64,000 nucleotides of DNA. Origin: Pseudomonas sp. Irchel s3b2. GTDB taxonomy: Bacteria > Pseudomonadota > Gammaproteobacteria > Pseudomonadales > Pseudomonadaceae. Position 1 is the stretch's first letter, and every line of letters starts with the position of its first letter. Below, piece by piece: positions 23,466-33,100 of the stretch. The notes under the pieces were generated by a model. It did not search any database. It worked only from the letters and a program-made list of their open reading frames with translations, and was not told the DNA's origin. The translations under genes were made by a program, and so were the position numbers. The DNA lies in assembly GCF_900187445.1 (NCBI RefSeq), contig NZ_FYEB01000019.1, positions 30,494 through 94,493 of the forward strand, given 5' to 3'.

Positions 23466-24092
23466 GTGGACGAGCAAAAAGCCCTGAGGGTGATGCGCGA
23501 ATTGGTCGACAGCGGCCAATTGACCGACCCGGACAGCGCCCGCGGCAAACTGCTGCAAGTGGCCGCTCACCTGTTTCGTAATAAAGGTTATGAACGTACC
23601 ACCGTGCGCGATCTGGCCGGTGCGGTCGGCATTCAATCAGGCAGTATTTTTCATCACTTCAAAAGCAAGGATGAGATCCTGCGGGCAGTGATGGAAGAGA
23701 CCATTCGCTACAACACCGCGTTAATGCGTGCAGCCCTGGCCGAGGCCGGCAGTGTGCGCGAGCGGGTTCTGGCGCTGATTCGCTGCGAATTGCAGTCGAT
23801 CATGGGGGGCAGTGGTGAGGCCATGGCGGTGCTGGTGTATGAGTGGCGTTCGCTGTCAGCGGAAGGCCAGGCGCAGGTTCTGGCGCTGCGTGATATTTAT
23901 GAAGACATCTGGTTGCAAGTACTGGGCGAAGCCAAGGACGCCGGTTTTATTCGTGGTGACGTGTTCATCACCCGCCGTTTCCTGACGGGCGCGTTGTCCT
24001 GGACCACCACCTGGTTTCGTGCCGATGGCAGCATGAGCCTCGATCAATTGGCCGATGAGGCGTTGATTCTGGTGCTTGAAGAACGGCAGTGA
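23466..24092 (+). CDS. atuR: TetR-family repressor AtuR
   Basis: 208 residues. The N-terminal helix-turn-helix (LLQVAAHLFRNKGYERTTVRDLAGAVGIQSGSIFHHFKSKDEIL, about 22-65) is typical TetR. The C-terminal ligand domain is all helical. GTG start at 23466 with AGGAGAG about 6 bases upstream; the TTG at 23442 lacks such a site. Divergent from atuA and flanked by the paired operators, so it should repress the atu genes and itself until a terpene-derived ligand binds. Confidence 0.9.
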   Translation: MDEQKALRVMRELVDSGQLTDPDSARGKLLQVAAHLFRNKGYERTTVRDLAGAVGIQSGSIFHHFKSKDEILRAVMEETIRYNTALMRAALAEAGSVRERVLALIRCELQSIMGGSGEAMAVLVYEWRSLSAEGQAQVLALRDIYEDIWLQVLGEAKDAGFIRGDVFITRRFLTGALSWTTTWFRADGSMSLDQLADEALILVLEERQ

Positions 24093-24183
24093 GCCGTCTA
24101 TCTCGGCAAGAAACTGGCTAAGTCGGCGAAACCGCCTAGCTTGTATGCATTGATGAATATTTTTTGGGGAGTGGGCTGTTTTG

Positions 24184-24978
24184 ATGTCTTCGCCAATTCG
24201 AACGGCGTCGCGGCTTTTGCTGGCGGCGCTTGCAGTGTGCTGGGTGTTGCCGTCTCAGGCCGCACAGTTGGTGCGGGTCGGTGCCGCGCATTTTCCACCC
24301 TATACCGTGCGCCCGGAGTCCGGTGCCGACACCGGTCTGTTGCCGCAATTGGTGGAAGCACTGAATCGGTTACAAAGCGACTATCAATTTGTACTGGTGC
24401 CTACCTCGATTCCTCGACGTTTCAATGACTTCAAGGAAGGTCGGGTCGACATGGCGATTTTCGAGAACCCGGACTGGGGCTGGAAGAACATCCCGCATAC
24501 CCTCGTCGACATGGGCCTGGAAGACGCAGAAATCTTTGTCGCGCAGAAGAAACCCGATCGCGATGAGAATTACTTCAAGGAACTGACGGGCAAGCGCCTG
24601 GCGCTGTACAGCGGCTATCACTACGAGTTTGCCAATTTCAATGCCGATCCCAAGTACCTGGCCGACTCCTACAAGGCCACGTTGACCTATTCCCATGACA
24701 GCAATTTGCTGATGGTGCTGCGCGCACGAGCGGACATTGCCTTGGTGACACGTTCCTACCTGAGCGATTACCTGCTGCGTAACCAGAAGGTCGGCGAGCA
24801 ATTGTTGGTGTCCCAGCGCATCGATCAGGTCTATCACCATTACGCGCTGATCCGCCCGCAGGCGCCAATAACTGGCGACGCATTTGGCAAGTTGCTGCAG
24901 GGATTGAGAAATAACGGCCAGATGCTGAAGATTTTCGATCCATACAAGATTGCCGTAGTGCCAGTGGGCAACCCCTGA
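24184..24978 (+). CDS. Periplasmic solute-binding protein, family 3
   Basis: 264 residues. Signal peptide about residues 1-26 (hydrophobic LLLAALAVCWVLPSQA, cleavage after AQAA-type site). The mature domain begins LVRVGAAHFPPYTVRP, and then shows the bilobed PBPb pattern (GLLPQLVEALNRLQ, GRVDMAIFENPDWGW, LTGKRLALYSGYHY, GLRNNGQMLKIFDPYKI). No permease or ATPase gene is adjacent, so it may be an orphan binding or sensory protein. Ligand unknown. TTG at 24181 is an alternative start. Confidence 0.82.
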   Translation: MSSPIRTASRLLLAALAVCWVLPSQAAQLVRVGAAHFPPYTVRPESGADTGLLPQLVEALNRLQSDYQFVLVPTSIPRRFNDFKEGRVDMAIFENPDWGWKNIPHTLVDMGLEDAEIFVAQKKPDRDENYFKELTGKRLALYSGYHYEFANFNADPKYLADSYKATLTYSHDSNLLMVLRARADIALVTRSYLSDYLLRNQKVGEQLLVSQRIDQVYHHYALIRPQAPITGDAFGKLLQGLRNNGQMLKIFDPYKIAVVPVGNP

Positions 24979-25013
24979 ATCGCGCCATGGGTTGTGTCAT
25001 TGGCGATCACGCT

Positions 25014-25037
25014 TAAATTTACTGCCCCGGCCCACGT
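25014..25037 (+). promoter_or_regulatory. PvdS-type (iron-starvation) promoter
   Basis: TAAAT at 25014-25018, sixteen bases, CGT at 25035-25037. This is exactly the pattern recognised by the sigma factor PvdS. It ends 40 bases upstream of the acetyltransferase ATG, placing that gene in the pyoverdine regulon. Confidence 0.82.
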
Positions 25038-25077
25038 CACATCGTTGAACTGTCGACGATTACCGTGAGCCTGACCC

Positions 25078-26091
25078 ATGTCCAATCTGAATGACCTGAC
25101 CACCCTGGCCTTGCCGTCAGGCAATTGTCTTGTAGCCGATGAAACTGCCAGCCGCCTGAGCCTCAGCCTGCAGGGGCAACCGTTGATCGAACTGCGCCTG
25201 ACCCGCGAGCCGGAATTGAAGCTGCGGCTGGAGGAGCGCTTCGGCCGTCCTGACGGTCAGGCATTCTGGGCGGCCTGCTATTGGCTGTTTGCCCGTGATC
25301 CGGTTTGTCAGCGTCTGACCTGGCACCTCGATGATGTGCCTGCCGAAACCTTGCTCAGCGGGTTGTTGATCGCGACCGAAGTCACCGGCCAGTATCGTTG
25401 TGAGCGCACGCTGTTCTGGCAATTGCCCCAGCCTTGGCTGGGTGCGACGCGCACTGGCGCTTATCCGCAGCAAATGGTCATCAGTGACGGTAAGCGCCAC
25501 CCATCACGTGCGCCGAAACCCCGTGGTGAAGTGTATCGACGCTACGATGCGCGACTCGGTGCATGGGTCTCCCTGCGCACGGTAGAAATCGAGCATGACC
25601 TGGCGCGTTTCAATCGCTGGCAGAACAGCCCGCGGGTGGCGAGTTTCTGGCAAGAGGAGGGCAGTCTCGAGAAGCATCGGGAATACCTGAGCAAGCTCGA
25701 AGCCGACCCGCACACCCTGACGCTGATCGGTTGCTTCGATGATCAGCCATTTGCCTATTTCGAAGCCTATTGGGCCAAGGAAGATCGCATTGCGCCGTTC
25801 TATGACGCCGACGATTACGACCGTGGCGTTCACATGCTGGTGGGCGAAGAACATCACCGCGGCCCGCACAAGGTGGCGAGCTGGCTATCGGCGCTGGTGC
25901 ATTACCTGTTTCTCGATGATCCGCGCACTCAACGAGTAGTCGCCGAGCCTCGCGCCGACAACGCGAAGATGATCGGGCATATGCACAATCAGTGTTTCCA
26001 CTGCGAAAAAGAGTTCGACTTCCCGCATAAGCGCGCGGCGCTGATGATGCTGGGGCGTGAGCGGTTTTTTGATCGGTGTTCGTTGGCTTGA
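25078..26091 (+). CDS. pvdYII: Hydroxyornithine/hydroxylysine-type N-acetyltransferase for pyoverdine side chain
   Basis: 337 residues. The C-terminal half (about 155-330) is an IucB/AlcB/RhbD-type GNAT domain. Its segments include YRRYDARLGAWVSLRTVEIEHDLARFNRW, FAYFEAYWAKEDRIAPFYDADDYDRGVHMLVGEE and EPRADNAKMIGHMHNQCF. Such enzymes acylate an N-hydroxylated side-chain amine to make a hydroxamate. The N-terminal 150 residues are a variable accessory domain. A PvdS-type promoter stands directly upstream. Predicted role: acetylation of N5-hydroxyornithine for pyoverdine. The exact acyl group and the gene name are tentative. Confidence 0.8.
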   Translation: MSNLNDLTTLALPSGNCLVADETASRLSLSLQGQPLIELRLTREPELKLRLEERFGRPDGQAFWAACYWLFARDPVCQRLTWHLDDVPAETLLSGLLIATEVTGQYRCERTLFWQLPQPWLGATRTGAYPQQMVISDGKRHPSRAPKPRGEVYRRYDARLGAWVSLRTVEIEHDLARFNRWQNSPRVASFWQEEGSLEKHREYLSKLEADPHTLTLIGCFDDQPFAYFEAYWAKEDRIAPFYDADDYDRGVHMLVGEEHHRGPHKVASWLSALVHYLFLDDPRTQRVVAEPRADNAKMIGHMHNQCFHCEKEFDFPHKRAALMMLGRERFFDRCSLA

Positions 26092-26129
26092 TGCGTAAGG
26101 CTCAAGGTCTGTTGCGGTCTTGAGTCAGT

Positions 26130-26198
26130 CTTCGCGGGCAAGCCACGCTCCTACAGGGAATCGCATTCCCCTTGTAGGAGCGTGGCTTGCCCGCGAAG
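26130..26198. repeat. REP pair
   Basis: Inverted CTTCGCGGGCAAGCCACGCT and its complement with an extended centre (GGGAATCGCATTCCC) form a near-continuous long hairpin. It lies between the convergent acetyltransferase and pvdS genes. Confidence 0.9.
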
Positions 26199-26201
26199 CT
26201 T

Positions 26202-26750
26202 TTAACGGCGCGCAAAGGTATCCGCACGATTGCCCGACACCTTGCGGCAATGCACCAGCGCATCACGAATCATGAAGTTCACCAGGGTTGGCGAGACGCC
26301 GAGTTCCTTGGCGATATCTTTTTGCGGCACGCCGTGCAGGCGGTACATCTCGAAGGCATAACGGGTGCGGCTGGGCAGCTCCGTCAGCGCATCGGCAATG
26401 TTTTCCAGGGTCGAGAAATTCATGTGCGAGGTTTCCGGCGAAGCGCCCTGAATCACCACGTTCAGACCTTCCTCTTCCGGGCCCGAGTACTTCTGCTCCA
26501 GCGCTTGTTTACGGTAATGATCGATCGCCAGGTTGCGCACGATCTGGAACAGGTAACTGAGCTGCGCCTTGATTGACGAGGTGATCTGCGGCGCCGATTG
26601 CAGCCGGAAGAACGCATCCTGCACCACGTCTTCGGCGCGGGATCGGCAGCCGGTGATGCGGGCGGCAATCTTGACCAGAATCAGTCGGTTGTCGACGAAG
26701 GCCTGAAGTAACGGTGAATCGCACCTGCTTGTGGATACTTGTTCCGTCAT
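26202..26750 (-). CDS. pvdS: Iron-starvation sigma factor PvdS
   Basis: 182-residue ECF sigma factor, close throughout to P. aeruginosa PvdS. Region 2 (RAEDVVQDAFFRLQS, QLSYLFQIVRNLAIDHYRKQAL) lies at about 38-85. Region 4 (ALTELPSRTRYAFEMYRLHGVPQKDIAKELGVSPTLVNFMIRDALVHCR) lies at about 120-170. It directs transcription from TAAAT-N16-CGT promoters of pyoverdine genes and is held inactive by the FpvR anti-sigma factor, which is not in this window. Its own promoter is sigma-70 type under a Fur box. Divergent from pvdL. Confidence 0.97.
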   Translation of the reverse strand: MTEQVSTSRCDSPLLQAFVDNRLILVKIAARITGCRSRAEDVVQDAFFRLQSAPQITSSIKAQLSYLFQIVRNLAIDHYRKQALEQKYSGPEEEGLNVVIQGASPETSHMNFSTLENIADALTELPSRTRYAFEMYRLHGVPQKDIAKELGVSPTLVNFMIRDALVHCRKVSGNRADTFARR

Positions 26751-26821
26751 TGGAAATCACCTAGCTGCAAATAGGGTCGTGGGACGACAGGGGATCGGAG
26801 TCGTCCTACACATCGAGCGAC

Positions 26822-26854
26822 AAATTAGGCTGAATGATAATGATTGTCAATTGA
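26822..26854 (-). promoter_or_regulatory. pvdS promoter with Fur box
   Basis: On the minus strand: TTGACA (26850-26845), 17 bases, TAATTT (26827-26822), a good sigma-70 promoter. Overlapping it on the plus strand, GATAATGATTGTCAATT (26836-26852) matches the Fur consensus GATAATGATAATCATTATC closely. Iron-loaded Fur would block the -35 element and spacer, giving iron repression of pvdS. Confidence 0.88.
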
Positions 26855-26951
26855 GAAAGAGAATTAATGCGTCACAAAAGAGCAGAGTGAGAAATGCGAC
26901 ACACTGACTCACCTACCGACCTCAAGCCTGCTGGCGCTCTAGCCTGGCGAC

Positions 26952-26975
26952 TAATTATTTCAAGACCTCATCCGT
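26952..26975 (+). promoter_or_regulatory. PvdS-type promoter of pvdL
   Basis: TAATT at 26952-26956, sixteen bases, CGT at 26973-26975. It differs from the TAAAT consensus by one base while keeping exact spacing. It is 154 bases upstream of the pvdL ATG. Confidence 0.75.
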
Positions 26976-27129
26976 TCTCATTGGTGAATGGCTGCGGGCG
27001 CAAGCTCCGGCCAAACCAGCATTCCCAAGCCTTGCGCGGTCGGCGAAGACCGCGTCCTGCATGTCCATGAACGGGCGTGACGTACGAAAACCGATTCCAC
27101 TTGCAAGCCGAATTCAGGCAGGAAACCTC

Positions 27130-30100
27130 ATGACCGACGCGTTCGAACTCCCTAGCACACTGGTCCAAGCCCTTCAGCGCCGCGCGGCCCTGACGCCGGA
27201 CCGGGTGGCCTTGCGTTTTCTCGCCGAAACCCAGGATGAGGCTGTGGTGCTCAGTTATCGCGAGCTGGATCAACGGGCGCGAACCATTGCCGGTGCGTTG
27301 CAGGCCGAGACGTCGTTTGGTGATCGCGCGGTGCTGCTGTTTCCCAGCGGCCCGGATTACGTCGCGGCGTTTTTTGGCTGTCTGTACGCAGGTGTAATTG
27401 CAGTGCCGGCCTATCCGCCTGAATCGACCCGTCGTCATCACCAGGAACGTCTGCTGTCGATCATTAGCGATGCCGAACCGCGCTTGCTGTTGACCAGCGC
27501 CGACCTGCGCGACGCGTTGCTGCAAATCAACGAGGCGCCGCCGCTGCTGTGTGTCGACACCCTCGACAGCGCCCTGGCCGAACGCTGGATCGCGCCGGCC
27601 TTGCACGGCGATCACATCGCCTTCCTGCAATACACCTCCGGCTCCACCGCCTTGCCTAAAGGCGTGCAAGTCAGCCACGGCAACCTGGTGGCCAACGAAC
27701 TATTGATTTGTCATGGCTTTGGCATCGATCTGAACCCCGACGACGTGATCATCAGCTGGCTGCCGCTGTACCACGACATGGGCTTGATCGGCGGCCTGTT
27801 GCAGCCGATTTTCAGTGGTGTGCCGTGTGTGTTGATGTCGCCGGCGTACTTCCTCGGCCGACCATTGCGCTGGCTGGAAGCGATCAGCGAATACGGCGGC
27901 ACCATCAGCGGCGGGCCAGATTTCGCCTATCGACTGTGCAGCGAGCGAGTCAGCGAATCGGCGCTGGAGCGCCTCGACCTGAGTGGCTGGCGCGTGGCGT
28001 ATTCCGGTTCCGAACCGATTCGCCTCGACACCCTGGAACGCTTCGCCGAGAAATTCGCGGCCTGTGGCTTTACGTCGGACAGTTTCATGGCCTCTTACGG
28101 TCTGGCGGAAGCCACGCTGTTCGTTGCTGGCAGCCCTCGCGGTCAGGGGATTGGAAGCCTGCGGGTGGATGATCAAGCCCTGGCGCAGAACCGAGCCGAA
28201 CCGGGCGATGGCAGTCCGATCATGAGTTGCGGCATCAGCCAACCGGAGCATGCAGTGCTGATTGTCGATGCCGTATCGCTCGAAGAACTCGCCGACAACG
28301 CGGTCGGTGAGGTCTGGGCCACCGGGCCGAGCATCGCCCATGGCTACTGGCGCAACCCCGAAGCCACGGCCAAGACGTTCGTCCAGCACGCCGGCCGCAC
28401 CTGGCTGCGCACCGGCGATCTGGGGTTTCTGCGTGACAGGGAATTGTTCATCACCGGGCGCCTGAAAGACATGCTGATCGTGCGCGGTCACAACCTTTAT
28501 CCGCAGGACATCGAGCAGACCATCGAGCGTGAAGTGGAGGTGGTGCGCAAAGGTCGCGTGGCTGCATTCGCGGTCAACATCGAGGGGCAGGAGGGCATTG
28601 GCATTGCCGCGGAAATCAGCCGTAGCGTGCAGAAGATCTTGCCGCCCGAGGCGTTGATCAAAGCCATCCGTCAAGCGGTGGCCGAGGCGTATCAGGAAGC
28701 GCCGAGTGTGGTGGTATTGCTCAATCCGGGAGCGCTGCCAAAGACGTCCAGCGGTAAGTTGCAACGCTCGGCATGCCGAAATCGCCTGGCCGATGGCAGC
28801 CTCGACAGCTATGCGTTATTCCCCTCGGAAGACATCGCAAGCACGTCTGAAACCAACACCGGCTCAGAGCTGCAAACCCTGATCGGCAATATCTGGTGCC
28901 AACAGCTCAGCGTCAAACACGTCAATGCCGATGACCATTTCTTCCTGCTTGGCGGCAATTCCATCGCCGCCACCCAAGTAGTCGCACGTCTGCGTGAAGA
29001 GTTGGGGCTGGAGCTGAATCTGCGTTTGCTGTTCGAAGCGCCAACCCTCGGCGCATTCGCTGCCGGGGTCGCCCGGCAACAACAGGATGGCGGCGTGGCC
29101 CAAGGCGCGATCGTGCCCTTGTCGCGCAGTGATGCCATGCCGCAATCCCTGGCGCAAAACCGTTTGTGGATCACCTGGCAACTCGATCCGCAAAGCAGCG
29201 CCTACAACATTCCTGGTGCCTTGCACCTGCGCGGCGAATTGGACGAAGACGCCTTGCGCGCCAGTTTCCAGCAACTGATCGAACGTCATGAATCCCTGCG
29301 CACACGGTTTTTCGAGCGTGACGGCGTAGCCCTGCAACAGGTCATTGCTGCCGGCGAATTCAACCTGCAAGTGATCGACATCAGCGACCTGCCAGCCGCC
29401 GAGCGTGAAGCCCGCGCGCAGCAAATCCGCGAGGACGAAGCCCGCACCCAGTTCGATCTGGAAAAAGGCCCGCTGCTGTGGGTGACCCTGGTGCGCCTCG
29501 GCGATGAGGACCATCAACTGCTGGTGACGATGCACCACATCATCGCCGACGGTTGGTCGATGAACGTGCTGATCGACGAATTCTCGCGGCTGTACGCGGC
29601 CGCCTCTCAAGGCCAGAGCGCCAGCCTTCCAGCGTTGCTGACTCAATACGCCGACTACGGCAGTTGGCAGCGTCAGTGGTTGGCGCAAGGGGAGGGCGAG
29701 CGTCAACTCGCTTACTGGAAAGAGCAGTTGGGCGTTGATCATCCGACCCTGAGCCTGGCCACCGATCATCCGCGTTCGGCGCAACACACCCACAGCGCCG
29801 CCCGTCACACGCTGCGTTTGGATGCGCGCCTGAGCGATGCCATTCGCCAGACCGCCCAGGCCCATGAATCGACGTCGTTCATGCTGTTGCTCGCAGCATT
29901 CCAGAGCCTGCTGCATCGCTACAGCGGCCAGCGTGACATCCGCATCGGCGTGCCGAATGCCAACCGTCCGCGCCTGGAAACCCAAGGGCTGATCGGCTTC
30001 TTCATCAACACCCAGGTGCTGCGCGCCGAGGTGGATTCGCGACTGCCGTTCCTTAAGTTGCTGGCGCAAACCCGTCAAGCCGCATTGGGCGCGCAAGCGC

Positions 30101-33100
30101 ATCAGGATCTGCCATTCGAACAACTGCTCGAAGCCTTCCCGCAGGCCCGCGAACAAGGCCTGTTCCAAGTCATGTTCAACCACCAGCAACGTGATCTCAG
30201 TGCATTGCGCCGCTTGCCGGGACTGCTCGCCGAAGAGCTGCCGTGGCACAGTCGCGAAGCCAAGTTCGACCTGCAATTGCATAGCGAAGAGGATCGCAAC
30301 GGTCGCCTGAGTCTGTCGTTCGACTACGCCAGTGAGTTGTTTGACGTAACGACTATCGAGCGACTGGCCGAGCACTTCGCCAACCTGTTGCGCGATGTCT
30401 GCGAGCGTCCGCAAAAATCCATCGGCGACCTGCAACTGCTGACCCCGAGCGAGCACGATCAGCAATCCGCCTGGAGCGCCGCACCGTGCACACCGGCCAG
30501 CCAGTGGCTGCCGGAGTTGCTCAACGAACAAGCGCGCCAGACCCCGGAGCGCACCGCGTTGCTGTGGGACGGCGGCAGCCTGGATTTTGCCGAACTGCAC
30601 GCCCAGGCCAACCGTCTGGCGCATTACCTGCGTGACAAAGGTGTCGGCCCGGACGTGTGCGTGGCCATCGCCGCCGAGCGTTCGCCGCAATTGCTGATCG
30701 GCTTGTTGGCGATCATCAAGGCTGGCGGCGCTTATGTGCCGCTGGACCCGGATTACCCGGCCGAGCGCCTGGCCTACATGCTCAGCGACAGTGGCGTCGA
30801 GCTGCTGCTGACCCAAACCGAATTACTCGATCGCTTGCCGGCCACCGACGGCGTCAGTGTGATTGCCATGGACGCTCTGCATCTGGAGAACTGGCCAAGC
30901 CATACGCCGGGCCTGCACCTGCACGGCGACAACCTGGCCTACGTGATTTATACCTCCGGTTCCACCGGTCAACCGAAGGGCGTTGGCAATACTCATGCGG
31001 CGCTCGCTGAACGGCTGCAATGGATGCAAACCACCTACCGCCTGGACCACACCGATGTGCTGATGCAAAAAGCGCCGATCAGTTTCGACGTGTCGGTGTG
31101 GGAATGCTTCTGGCCACTGATCACCGGTTGTCGCCTGTTGATCACCGGCCCCGGCGAACATCGCGATCCGCAGCGCATCGCGCAACTGGTTCAGCAATAC
31201 GGTGTGACTACTCTGCACTTCGTGCCGCCGTTGCTGGCGTTGTTCATCGACGAACCACTCAGCGCCGAATGCACCAGCCTGCGTCGAGTGTTCTCCGGCG
31301 GCGAAGCCTTGCCCGCCGAACTGCGTAACCGGGTGCTGGCGCGACTGCCGGCGGTGCAACTGCATAACCGCTATGGCCCGACCGAAACCGCGATCAACGT
31401 CACTCATTGGCATTGCACAACGGCTGATGGCGAGCGCTCGCCGATTGGCCGGCCATTGGGCAACGTGCTGTGCCGCGTGCTCGACAATGACCTCAACCCG
31501 GTACCAGCCAGTGTGCCGGGTGAACTGTGCATCAGCGGTATTGGTCTGGCCCGAGGCTATCTGGCCCGTCCAGGCCTGACCGCCGAACGCTTCGTGGTCG
31601 ATCCGCTGGGCGAGCAGGGCGCACGTCTGTATCGCACCGGTGACCGTGCCCGCTGGACCGCCGACGGCGTGATCGAATACCTCGGTCGTCTCGATCAGCA
31701 AGTCAAACTGCGCGGTTTTCGTGTCGAGCCGGAAGAAATCGAGGCGCGTTTATTGGCTCAGCCCGGAGTTGCCCAAGCGGTGGTGCTGGTACGCGAAACG
31801 GCGGCCGGTGGGCAGTTGATCGGCTACTACACCTCTACCGATTTCACTGAAGAGGTTGACGCTCAAACCGCACGCCTGAAAGCCACACTGGCCGCCGAGC
31901 TGCCGGAATACATGGTCCCGGCACAACTCATGCGTCTGGATGAAATGCCCCTGAGCCCGAGCGGTAAACTCGACCGCCGCGCCTTGCCGGAACCACAGTG
32001 GCAAGTCCGTGAACACGTCGAACCGGTCACTGCCCTTGAGCGACAAATCGCCGGCATCTGGCGTGAAGTGCTGGGCCAGACACAGATCGGCCTGCGTGAC
32101 GACTTCTTCGCCCTCGGCGGCCACTCGCTACTGGCCACGCAAATCATTTCCCGCACCCGCCAGGCCTGCGACGTCGAGTTGCCGTTGCGGGCGCTGTTCG
32201 AGGCCAGTGAACTGGGCGCTTTTGCCGAGCAGGTTCGCTTGATCCAGGCCAGCGGCAAAACCAACCAACAGCCGCCGATTGAGAAAGTCGACCGCAGCCA
32301 ACCGGTGCCGCTGTCCTATTCCCAGCAACGCATGTGGTTCCTCTGGCAGATGGAGCCGGACAGCCCGGCCTACAACGTTGGCGGTATGGCGCGGTTGCGC
32401 GGCGTGCTAGATGTCGGGCGTTTGGAAGCGGCGCTGCAAGCGTTGATCATGCGTCACGAAACCCTGCGCACGACCTTCCCGAGCATCGACGGCGTGGCCC
32501 GGCAACAGGTTCATCCGGACATCCGCCTGCGCATGGATTGGAAGGATTTCACCACGCTGGATGCCGATGGCCGCGAATGGCAGGTACAGCAACTGGCCGA
32601 TGACGAAGCCCATAAGCCTTTCGATCTGGAAACCGGACCGCTGCTGCGCGCCTGCCTGGTCAAGACCGCCGAGCAGGAGCATTACTTCGTCCTGACCCTG
32701 CATCACATCGTCACCGAAGGCTGGGCGATGGACATCTTTGCCCGGGAGCTGAGCGCGCTCTACGAAGCGTTCGTCGATGACCGCGATTCGCCGCTGCAAC
32801 CGCTGCCGGTGCAGTACCTGGATTACAGCGTGTGGCAGCGTCAGTGGCTGGAATCCGGCGAACGTCAGCGCCAGCTCGATTACTGGACCGCGCAACTGGG
32901 CCGCGAACATCCGCTGCTGGAATTGCCGGCCGATCGTCCGCGTCCGCCGGTGCAAAGTCATCAGGGCGAACTGTTTCGATTCGACCTCAGCGATGACCTC
33001 GCGGCACGGGTTCGTGCCTTCAACGCCCACAATGGTCTGACCCTGTTCATGACCATGACCGCCGCGCTGGCGGTGCTGCTTTACCGCTATAGCGGCCAGA

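Larger units (their letters stand above)
26751..27129. other. pvdS-pvdL divergent control region
   Basis: 379 bases. The left third holds the pvdS promoter with its Fur box, and the middle holds the PvdS-type promoter of pvdL; both are listed separately. The pvdL transcript would carry a leader of about 145 bases, which contains only a short unsupported open frame upstream of the ATG and an AGGAAA ribosome-binding site. Confidence 0.75.

Noticed and set aside
26976..27129. Start of pvdL at 27061 (4350 codons)
   Set aside because: The added 23 residues have no ribosome-binding site and are not part of the PvdL N-terminus MTDAFELP; ATG 27130 has AGGAAA upstream.
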